NCBI RefSeq assembly: GCF_944388365.1
Contig: NZ_CALXIN010000018.1
Coordinates: 1 to 34,864, forward strand
Length of the DNA stretch: 34,864 bases
Source: an uncultured Negativibacillus sp.
Lineage (GTDB): Bacteria > Bacillota > Clostridia > Oscillospirales > Ruminococcaceae
Direction of reading: 5' to 3'
Below the pieces are notes generated by a model that saw only the letters and a list, made by a program, of their open reading frames with translations, ran no database searches and was not told where the DNA came from. Numbering within the stretch: the stretch's first letter is position 1; each line of letters begins with the position of its first letter. The position numbers and the translations under genes were made by a program. Positions 27,034 to 34,864 of the stretch are shown one piece after another.

Positions 27034-27091
27034 TATGTGGTGTATTTCTCTCTTTATGATATAAATATACCACATATTATTTTTTTGTCAA
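27034..27091 (-). promoter_or_regulatory. Promoter of DUF3796-Xre operon with operator-like inverted repeat
   Basis: On the minus strand TTGACA (27086-27091) and TATATT (27064-27069) are 16 bases apart. A 12-base inverted repeat, TATGTGGTGTAT (27034-27045) with ATATACCACATA (27065-27076), one wobble position, has one arm over the -10 element and the other near the transcript start. Its centre spacing of about three turns fits two bound dimers of a repressor. Confidence 0.7.
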
Positions 27092-27114
27092 GAGGTAAAT
27101 TCCTTTCCTTTGCA

Positions 27115-27143
27115 TTGAAATCTCCCTTTTTTGGGTTTATAAT
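27115..27143 (+). promoter_or_regulatory. gdhA promoter
   Basis: TTGAAA (27115-27120) and TATAAT (27138-27143) are separated by exactly 17 bases, about 65 bases upstream of the gdhA start. Confidence 0.82.
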
Positions 27144-27145
27144 AA

Positions 27146-28558
<1,413 letters not shown>

Positions 28559-28578
28559 ACAAGTTTCTAAAAAACAAC

Positions 28579-28611
28579 AAGGACGGTTCGGGAAATTCCC
28601 GAACCGTCCTT
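28579..28611. terminator. Bidirectional terminator between gdhA and AraC-family gene
   Basis: A perfect 15-bp stem (28579-28593 with 28597-28611) with a three-base loop sits between two convergent genes, followed by TTTCT on the plus strand and an A-rich run on the other side. Confidence 0.9.
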
Positions 28612-28613
28612 TT

Positions 28614-29483
28614 CTATGCCTGTTCTCTTTTTCTGATCGGAAGCCAGACTTCAAAGGCAGCATTTTCTGGGTTAGGCGTCAGATATGCCTCAATATCAGG
28701 TGCGTCTGCATACTCATAACCGGAAGATGGCAGCCACTCAGCAAAGATGCGCTGTTCCAGTTCTCGAATTGCCTCTGGCATTTTTCCCGTACCCGAAAAA
28801 ACAGCCCAATCCGATTCCGGCACATCATATTTTTCCATCTCTTTGGGTACATCCTGCGATGGCTGAGAAGCTACCGCAATATAGTACTTCCATTCATTGT
28901 TCATCATCCCGCAAACACCCAGTATTCCGTTGGGATGTTGATCCGACCTAGTTATTATTTCTGAAAGACGCGCTACAACACCCGTCGTCACTGCTTCGGT
29001 CCACATCTGAGGAATAATCTCTGCGTTATCTTCCATGGAAGCACCGACCACACGACCGATACCCACCACCTGAAACGCAGGTTTATGCTCCATACGATAT
29101 TCCATTTGTTCTGCCCCCTTGATGGTAATCTGGAAATAAAGACGTGGATAGGCTTTGAGGGAAACTCCCTCTTTTTTTGCTTCAGAGGGAGCTACTCCAT
29201 GCACCGCTTGGAACGCACGGTTAAATGCTGTCGGCGACTCATAACCATAGCGCAGAGCAGTGTCCAGAACTTTTTCTCCCATTCGCAGATATTGCGCTGC
29301 TAACGTCATTCTACGGCGACGCAGATATTCCGATAATGACATCCCCGATAGATAGGAAAATATTCTCTGGTAATGATATACTGAACATCCGGCCATCCGT
29401 GCAACCTTTGCAAGGTCCAGTTCTCCCTCCAGATGTTTCTCAATCTCATCCAATGAACGATTCAGTGCTGACAGCCAATCCAT
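28614..29483 (-). CDS. AraC-family regulator with C-terminal GyrI-like effector domain
   Basis: This 289-residue regulator has an N-terminal pair of helix-turn-helix motifs (LDLAKVARMAGCSVYHYQRIFSYLSGMSLSEYLRRRRMTLAAQYL and a second ending SPTAFNRAFQAVHGVAPSEAKK), residues 20-110. The remainder is a GyrI-like ligand-binding domain (FQVVGIGRVVG through YADAPDIEAYL and FEVWLPIRK). This is the Rob/SoxS-like domain order, with ligand sensing of amphipathic compounds and control of efflux or stress genes in known relatives. The start at 29483 follows GGAGATGGAG; an upstream in-frame ATG has no such site. It lies downstream of the topoisomerase gene with no clear terminator between. Confidence 0.9.
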   Translation of the reverse strand: MDWLSALNRSLDEIEKHLEGELDLAKVARMAGCSVYHYQRIFSYLSGMSLSEYLRRRRMTLAAQYLRMGEKVLDTALRYGYESPTAFNRAFQAVHGVAPSEAKKEGVSLKAYPRLYFQITIKGAEQMEYRMEHKPAFQVVGIGRVVGASMEDNAEIIPQMWTEAVTTGVVARLSEIITRSDQHPNGILGVCGMMNNEWKYYIAVASQPSQDVPKEMEKYDVPESDWAVFSGTGKMPEAIRELEQRIFAEWLPSSGYEYADAPDIEAYLTPNPENAAFEVWLPIRKREQA

Positions 29484-29565
29484 TTTTCTCCATCTCCCTG
29501 TACATAGTATAGTTCCATCGGCAGAGAAAAACCTCTCATCTGGCAAACATTTTATGGTAGATCGC

Positions 29566-31782
29566 TTACACCTGCGCCATCTTCAAAAAGTCACCTCTGG
29601 ACGGCAGCTCCTTTGCCATATAGCGGTGATCGTCCTCCAGCGTTCCCTCTTCATAGATGGTCGCCTCCGATACAACCGATCCCTTGGTCAGCTTCATCAC
29701 CTGAATTCCCTGCTGATCCTTGGTCGCTTTGGCCTGCAGCAGTCCCGTCGGCAGAATCAACATCCTCCCGTTGCTGGCGGTCATCAGCACCTTGCCGTCT
29801 TCCCGCAGGCACAGGGCTGCACTCAGCTTTTCCTTGGTGCTGTACGCATTGACCAGTTTCTTTCGGTTGGTTTTGGTTTCATAGGCGTTTAAGTTTACCT
29901 TTGCCACCTTGCCGTTTTCAAAGAAAAACAGCATATAGCCCACAAAATCCGGTGTCACTGCCATATAGACAGCACTTTCGCCCTCATCCATTCCCAGCTT
30001 GGCAGGAATAAAGTCACCCAGGACGCTCGCTTTGGTGTCCTCAAACTCGCTGGCTTTGGTCTTATAGACCTGTCCTTTGTCGGTGAAAAACAGCAGATTG
30101 TCGGTGTTGTTTCCTTCGACGTGCTGAAGGATCTCGTCTCCTTCTTTGAGGTCATGTTCGCTGGACATCCGGTAGGACTGCGGTGTAATCTTCTTAAAAT
30201 ATCCCTCGCGGCTGAAGAAAAGATTTACCGGATAGTTTTCGACGGCACTTTCTTCGGTAAAGGACTGTACATCCTCCTGCATCAGCAGCAGGCTCTTTCT
30301 GGGCTGTGCATAGTTTTTGATTACCTTTTTAAGTTCGTCAATGATAATCCGGTTGATCTTCTTTGGATCGTCCAGAATCGACTCCATCTCGCTGATTTCC
30401 TCGCCCAGTGCGCCGACCTCCTCGGTGCGCTTGAGGATGTATTCCTTGTTGATGTGGCGCAGCTTAATTTCCGCCACATATTCTGCCTGCACCTCGTCGA
30501 TGCCAAAGGCAATCATCAGGTTTGGAACTACTTCCTCCTCCGACTCGGTCTCGCGGATGATGCGGATGGCTTTGTCGATATCCAGCAGAATCTTCTTCAA
30601 GCCTTCCAGCAGGTGCAGCTTTTCCTTCTTCTTGTTTAAGTCAAAATAGACTCTGCGTTTGACGCACATCTGGCGGAAGGCAATCCACTCCTGCAGCAGC
30701 TCACGCACACCCATCACCTTTGGTGTGCCTCCGATCAGCACATTGAAGTTGCAGGAGAAGCTGTCCTCCAATGGGGTAAAGCGGTATAGCTTCTGCATCA
30801 GGGTATCGGGATCGACGCCGCGCTTGAGGTCGATTGCCAGCTTTAAGCCGGAAAGGTCGGTTTCGTCGCGCATATCCGAGATTTCCCGCAGCTTGTTCGA
30901 CTTAATCATATCGACCACCTTGTCCAAAATCGCCTCGGTGGTGGTGCTCGGTGGAATTTCGGTGATCTCAATGCAGTTGCAGCTCTTGTCGTAGTGCCAT
31001 CTTGCCCTTACCTTAAAGGAGCCTCGTCCGGTGCGGTAGATCTTGTCCATCTCAGCTGCATTGTAAATAATCTGACCGCCGCCTGGAAAATCCGGTGCCG
31101 TCAGTGTAGTGGAGATTTCGTGGTTCGGGTGCTTCATCAGTTCGATGGTGGTGTTGCACACTTCCTCCAGGTTGAACGGACAGATCGAGCTTGCCATACC
31201 GACGGCGATACCGGTGTTGGCATTGACCAGAATCGACGGGAAGGTCACCGGCAGCAGGGTCGGTTCCTTGAGCTTGTTGTCATAGTTGTCCACAAAATCG
31301 ACGGTGTCCTTGTCAATATCCCGAAACAGTTCCTGACAAATCGGGTCGAGCTTGACCTCAGTGTATCGGGAGGCAGCAAATGCCATATCGCGGGAATAAG
31401 CCTTGCCGAAGTTTCCTTTGGAATCGACATAAGGGTGCAGCAGCGCCTCGTTTCCGCGGGAAAGGCGCACCAATGTTTCGTAGATTGCCATGTCGCCGTG
31501 AGGATTGAGCTTCATTGTCGAACCAACAACGTTTGCCGACTTGGTTCTTGCTCCGCTGAGCAGTCCCATCTTGTACATGGTGTACAGCAATTTGCGGTGG
31601 GAAGGTTTAAAACCATCAATTTCAGGAATCGCCCTGGATACAATGACGCTCATCGCATAGGGCATGTAGTTTTTTTCCAGTGTACTTGTGATCTCCTGGT
31701 CGATCACCTCGCCGGCGTGTTCAATATACGCCTTTGTGTTGGTCGAATGGGAAGATCGTTCCGTTTGTTTTTTCCGTGCCAT
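29566..31782 (-). CDS. parC: Type IIA DNA topoisomerase A subunit (ParC/GyrA-like)
   Basis: This 738-residue subunit cleaves and rejoins DNA. The N-terminal breakage domain has MPYAMSVIVSRAIPEIDGFKPSHRKLLYTMYKMG, the quinolone-determining region VVGSTMKLNPHGDMAIYETLVRLSR (about residues 85-110) and the catalytic AASRYTEVKL (Y140, R139). A long coiled coil and a shorter than usual C-terminal DNA-wrapping domain follow. The clear partner subunit lies about 830 bases upstream on the same strand. Canonical gyrA/gyrB are expected elsewhere, so I name this ParC-like; GyrA cannot be fully excluded. AGGAAGGA precedes the start at 31782. Confidence 0.88.
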   Translation of the reverse strand: MARKKQTERSSHSTNTKAYIEHAGEVIDQEITSTLEKNYMPYAMSVIVSRAIPEIDGFKPSHRKLLYTMYKMGLLSGARTKSANVVGSTMKLNPHGDMAIYETLVRLSRGNEALLHPYVDSKGNFGKAYSRDMAFAASRYTEVKLDPICQELFRDIDKDTVDFVDNYDNKLKEPTLLPVTFPSILVNANTGIAVGMASSICPFNLEEVCNTTIELMKHPNHEISTTLTAPDFPGGGQIIYNAAEMDKIYRTGRGSFKVRARWHYDKSCNCIEITEIPPSTTTEAILDKVVDMIKSNKLREISDMRDETDLSGLKLAIDLKRGVDPDTLMQKLYRFTPLEDSFSCNFNVLIGGTPKVMGVRELLQEWIAFRQMCVKRRVYFDLNKKKEKLHLLEGLKKILLDIDKAIRIIRETESEEEVVPNLMIAFGIDEVQAEYVAEIKLRHINKEYILKRTEEVGALGEEISEMESILDDPKKINRIIIDELKKVIKNYAQPRKSLLLMQEDVQSFTEESAVENYPVNLFFSREGYFKKITPQSYRMSSEHDLKEGDEILQHVEGNNTDNLLFFTDKGQVYKTKASEFEDTKASVLGDFIPAKLGMDEGESAVYMAVTPDFVGYMLFFFENGKVAKVNLNAYETKTNRKKLVNAYSTKEKLSAALCLREDGKVLMTASNGRMLILPTGLLQAKATKDQQGIQVMKLTKGSVVSEATIYEEGTLEDDHRYMAKELPSRGDFLKMAQV

Positions 31783-32609
31783 AGTTCCTTCCTTTTCTGA
31801 TGATAACATTCCGTTTTTCGCGCCGAAGGCGAACAAAAGTTTTCGTCCACCTTTTTCAAAAGGTGGTGGGGGTACGGGGGCAACGCCCCTGTGATATTGT
31901 ATATCCGATTATTCAAAACGTTAGAGACTGTAAAGCCGTTTCGATGCTGCCGCACGTCAGTGCGCGGGCACACAGCGTGTGCCACGCAAGCTAGAGCGAA
32001 TCGAATAAATAAATTCTGCCTATCTTCGCGCCGAAGGCGAACAAAAGTTTTACTCAATTTTTTTCAAAAAATTGCGGTTTCCAAAGGCAGAGCCTTTGGT
32101 CGCTCGTCGCAACGAGCGAAAAACCTTTATAGTTGAAGCGCATTTTTGAAAGTGTGAAAACGGAGCTTTGCTCGGTTGCCGAAGGCAATTTTGCCCGATC
32201 CTTTATGGGCAAAAAGAGCAAACTCCTGATTGAAAACTTGTTTTCAATCTCCTTTTCTGCAAGAAAAAAAGTTTTCACAAGTTTCCGTTTTTGCACAAAC
32301 TAACCTCAAAAATTATCCAGTGGATGATTTTTGAAGGTAAAAACTTATACTTGAATTTCAGAAATTTTCTTATAAAAAATTTAACAACAAGATGTGCGAA
32401 GATTCAGTAAACCAAAAGCAGATTTCTACCGCCGAAAATGCGCCTGACGATAAGAGTTGAACAAGTTCAACTCGAGTATTTCGCACTCTGCGGAGTGCGC
32501 CCAAAGGCGTTGCCTCTGGACACCACGAGCTTTTTGTAAAAAGTTCGACCAAAAACTTCATTATTTCTCTGGCGAAGTCTTACGTCAAGCCGATGCAAGC
32601 TCAACCTGC
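31783..32609. repeat. Hairpin-dense intergenic island between parE-like and parC-like genes
   Basis: About 830 bases without a gene hold at least fifteen short hairpins, most with two- to four-base loops. Clear examples are 31847-31866, 31967-31983, 32055-32074, 32081-32099, 32100-32119, 32189-32214, 32228-32249, 32306-32334, 32454-32473, 32482-32499, 32501-32519 and 32526-32547. A 27-base identical direct repeat occurs at 31817-31843 and 32025-32051, each followed by a nine-bp stem with a TC loop whose arms differ in sequence but stay complementary. It resembles clusters of dispersed palindromic repeats seen in Firmicutes. A late terminator for parE could be among them. Confidence 0.8.
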
Positions 32610-34598
32610 TTATGATAAATCCAGCTCATCCAGGTACTGCGAACCGTTCTCCGCAATATAAGCCTTTCTTCCCTCCAGATTGTTGCCCAGCATCAAATCA
32701 AACATCGCCTCGGTGGCATGTGCATCCGCCGGAGACACCTTTATCAGCCTTCTTGTCTTAGGGTTCATGGTGGTCAGCCACATCATATCCGGTTCGTTCT
32801 CACCAAGACCTTTCGAGCGCTGCACATCGACCTTCTGTCCGTCCAACTTCTGCAAAATTTCCGCCTTCTCTGCATCCGAATAGGCAAAATACGTCTTATC
32901 CTTGCAGCGAATCTCAAACAGCGGTGACTCCGCGATATAAACATATCCCTTTTCAATTAGGGTCGGAGTCAATCGGTACAGCATGGTCAGAATCAAAGTT
33001 CGGATCTGGAATCCATCCACATCGGCATCGGTACATATAACCACCTTATTCCAGCGCAGACCATCCAGATGGAAAGTCGAAAGTTCCTTGTTTGCTTTGG
33101 AGCTGACCTCCACACCACATCCCAAGACTTTAATAATATCGGTGATAATCTCGTTTTTAAAGATTTTATCAAAATCCGCCTTCAGACAGTTGAGGATCTT
33201 TCCTCGAACAGGAATGATCGCTTGGAATTGTGCATCTCGGCCTAATTTGCAGGCACCCAGCGCCGAATCACCCTCTACGATGTAGATTTCACGTTCGTTT
33301 ACATCCTTGGAACGGCAGTCTACAAACTTCTCCACACGGTTGGCAAGATCAATCGAACCTGCCAGCTTCTTTTTGAGGTTCAGCCTTGTTTTTTCCGCAT
33401 TTTCACGGCTGCGCTTGTTAATCAGCACCTGCTCGGCGATTTTGACCGCCTCGTCTGGATTCTCAATAAAATAGACCTCCAGCTGACGCTTCAGGAAGTC
33501 GTTCATTGCTTCATAGATAAACTTGTTGGTTATTGCCTTTTTGGTCTGATTTTCATAGGAAGTCTGGGTCGAAAAAGAGGAAGAAACCAGCACCAGACAA
33601 TCCTCGACATCCTGAAAGGTAATCTTGCTTTCGTTCTTAAGATATTTACCGTTCTGTTTTAAATAGCCGTCAATTTTGGAAACAAATGCCTGTTTGACCG
33701 CCTTCTCCGGTGAACCGCCATATTCCAGATGGGAGGAGTTGTGGTAATATTCCAAAAACTTGACCCGATTGGAAAAGCAGCAGGCAACCGACAATTTCAC
33801 TTTATAGTCGTCCTTATCCTCACGGTCGCGTCCGCGCTGTTCAGTTTCCCAATACTGGATGCTGGTGAGGCTCTGATCTCCCACGATCTCCCCTACATAA
33901 TCGACGATACCATTTTCATAGCAGAAGCTTTCCTCGGTAAAGCTGCCGTCCTCCTGCTCTACCCGCAGTAAAAACTGCAGTCCTTTGTTGACGACCGCCT
34001 GTTTTTTCAATATATCCCGAAAATAATCGGTAGGAATCGCAATATCGGTAAATACTTCCAGGTCAGGTTTCCAGCGCTGACGGCTGCCCGTTTGCTTTTT
34101 GTTTGTTGGTTCCTTTTTTAGTCCGCCAACATTTTCGCCCTTTTCAAAATGGAGGTTATAGCAAAATCCATCGCGGTAGATTTCCGCATCGAAATATTCG
34201 GAGGAATACTGGGTTGCACACAGACCAAGACCGTTGAGTCCCAGAGAAAACTCATAACTCTCACCGTCATTGGTATTGTATTTACCGCCCGCATACAGTT
34301 CACAGAATACCAGTTCCCAGTTAAAACGCTGCTCTTTGGTGTTATAATCCACCGGTATTCCTCGTCCAAAATCCTGCACCTGAATGGAATGATCTCTCCA
34401 GGTGGTCACGATCACTCGATTGCCAAATCCTTCTCTGGATTCATCAATGGAGTTCGAAAGAATTTCAAAAACAGAGTGTTCGCATCCTTCCAACCCATCA
34501 GAACCAAAGATGACACCCGGACGCTTTCTGACACGATCTGCTCCCTTCAATGAAGAGATACTTTCATTTCCATATCCCTGATTTTTCTTTGTTGCCAT
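32610..34598 (-). CDS. parE: Type IIA DNA topoisomerase B subunit (ParE/GyrB-like, divergent)
   Basis: This 662-residue ATPase subunit has a GHKL domain with RKRPGVIFGSDGLEGCEHSVFEILSNSIDE (ATP-binding asparagine), QDFGRGIP and GLNGLGLCATQYSSE in place of the usual GLHGVGA loop. The Toprim domain has IVEGDSALGACKLGRDAQFQAIIPVRGKILN and the metal motif CTDADVDGFQIRTLILTMLYR, then QRSKGLGENEPDMMW. EGDSALG instead of EGDSAGG and other substitutions mark a divergent lineage, found in clostridia beside a ParC-like gene. The start at 34598 has AGGAGG upstream. A promoter (TTGTCA, TATGAT) lies just upstream. Confidence 0.88.
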   Translation of the reverse strand: MATKKNQGYGNESISSLKGADRVRKRPGVIFGSDGLEGCEHSVFEILSNSIDESREGFGNRVIVTTWRDHSIQVQDFGRGIPVDYNTKEQRFNWELVFCELYAGGKYNTNDGESYEFSLGLNGLGLCATQYSSEYFDAEIYRDGFCYNLHFEKGENVGGLKKEPTNKKQTGSRQRWKPDLEVFTDIAIPTDYFRDILKKQAVVNKGLQFLLRVEQEDGSFTEESFCYENGIVDYVGEIVGDQSLTSIQYWETEQRGRDREDKDDYKVKLSVACCFSNRVKFLEYYHNSSHLEYGGSPEKAVKQAFVSKIDGYLKQNGKYLKNESKITFQDVEDCLVLVSSSFSTQTSYENQTKKAITNKFIYEAMNDFLKRQLEVYFIENPDEAVKIAEQVLINKRSRENAEKTRLNLKKKLAGSIDLANRVEKFVDCRSKDVNEREIYIVEGDSALGACKLGRDAQFQAIIPVRGKILNCLKADFDKIFKNEIITDIIKVLGCGVEVSSKANKELSTFHLDGLRWNKVVICTDADVDGFQIRTLILTMLYRLTPTLIEKGYVYIAESPLFEIRCKDKTYFAYSDAEKAEILQKLDGQKVDVQRSKGLGENEPDMMWLTTMNPKTRRLIKVSPADAHATEAMFDLMLGNNLEGRKAYIAENGSQYLDELDLS

Positions 34599-34634
34599 GA
34601 TAGCCTCCTGTATTGATTTTGTCACACTATTTTA

Positions 34635-34664
34635 ATCATAACACATTTTACACTTGATTGACAA
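34635..34664 (-). promoter_or_regulatory. Probable promoter of parE-like gene
   Basis: On the minus strand TTGTCA (34659-34664) and TATGAT (34635-34640) are 18 bases apart, about 37 bases before the start codon. Confidence 0.6.
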
Positions 34665-34751
34665 CTGTACTTTTGGACGAGATCTTGTTTTTATACGAAA
34701 AAAGAAGCCAGCGCAGTTTTGCACTGACTTCAAAACAAGTTTAAAACAAGA

Positions 34752-34786
34752 AAAAACAGTTGGTAAATAACTTACCAACTGTTTTT
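34752..34786 (-). terminator. Terminator after tRNA-Thr
   Basis: A 15-bp stem (34752-34766 with 34772-34786), including an A5/T5 base, encloses a five-base loop directly beyond the tRNA on the minus strand. Confidence 0.88.
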
Positions 34787-34787
34787 C

Positions 34788-34863
34788 TGGAGCTGATGAC
34801 GAGACTCGAACTCGTGACCTCATCCTTACCAAGGATGTGCGCTACCACCTGTGCCACATCAGC
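34788..34863 (-). tRNA. tRNA-Thr(GGU), CCA encoded
   Basis: On the minus strand the acceptor GCTGATG pairs with CATCAGC, the anticodon stem ATCC/GGAT encloses TTGGTAA (anticodon GGT, threonine), the T loop is GTTCGAGTC-like, and the 3' end is TCCA. The 76-base length is normal. Its upstream end lies at the window edge, so the promoter is outside. Confidence 0.95.
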
Positions 34864-34864
34864 A

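Noticed and set aside
31783..32609. Remnant of an insertion sequence between the topoisomerase genes
   Set aside because: No transposase fragment in any frame and no terminal inverted repeats with target duplications; only short hairpins and one 27-base direct repeat.

Overview
The window looks like chromosomal DNA from an anaerobic, gut-type Firmicute of the class Clostridia, probably close to Oscillospirales/Ruminococcaceae. That placement is inferred from gene content and style: anaerobic NrdD/NrdG ribonucleotide reduction, DUF3796, DUF969/DUF979, a clostridial FliB-like protein, many TTG/GTG starts behind strong AGGAGG ribosome binding sites, and class A RNase P RNA. Genes are moderately GC-rich, while several intergenic stretches are very AT-rich. 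No phage, insertion sequence, CRISPR array or secretion locus was seen. Most of the window is core or metabolic chromosome.

Layout. 36-3310 (minus): alkaline phosphatase, then after a terminator a YibE/F membrane protein overlapping a flavin-binding PNPOx-family protein. 3488-4579 (plus): a FliB-like lysine-N-methylase homologue. 4633-8308 (minus): RluB-type pseudouridine synthase; then, behind a palindromic terminator, a histidine phosphatase, DUF308 protein and glycerol kinase. 8612-12151 (plus): DtxR-family regulator overlapping mutY, then azlC-azlD and a metallo-beta-lactamase-fold protein. 12211-16702 (minus): EamA transporter, GH2 beta-galactosidase, and O6-methylguanine-DNA methyltransferase. 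17484-20781 (plus): DUF969 and DUF979 membrane pair, M29-like aminopeptidase, and a free-standing GyrI-like domain.

20841-23866 (minus) is the anaerobic ribonucleotide reductase operon. The large NrdD gene stops after its zinc-binding tail and lacks the C-terminal glycyl-radical motif. That motif (RRITGY) is instead encoded by a separate 54-residue gene between nrdD and nrdG. The promoter carries two NrdR-like boxes 32 bp apart, one lying in the spacer of a near-consensus promoter.

24441-27014 is rich in RNA and regulation: secG, a candidate structured non-coding RNA with its own terminator, tRNA-Leu(UAA), a five-copy tandem repeat of about 97 bp, RNase P RNA (minus) with a consensus promoter, and a small Xre regulator/DUF3796 pair with an operator-like inverted repeat. 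gdhA (plus) and an AraC/GyrI regulator (minus) follow. 29566-34598 holds a ParC/ParE-like type IIA topoisomerase pair whose genes are separated by about 830 bp packed with short hairpins. The window ends in tRNA-Thr(GGU).

The most noteworthy observations are the split NrdD with a stand-alone glycyl-radical subunit, the unidentified structured RNA at about 24948-25198, and the two repeat- or hairpin-rich intergenic islands. All functional names come from reading motifs by eye; no database search was possible.
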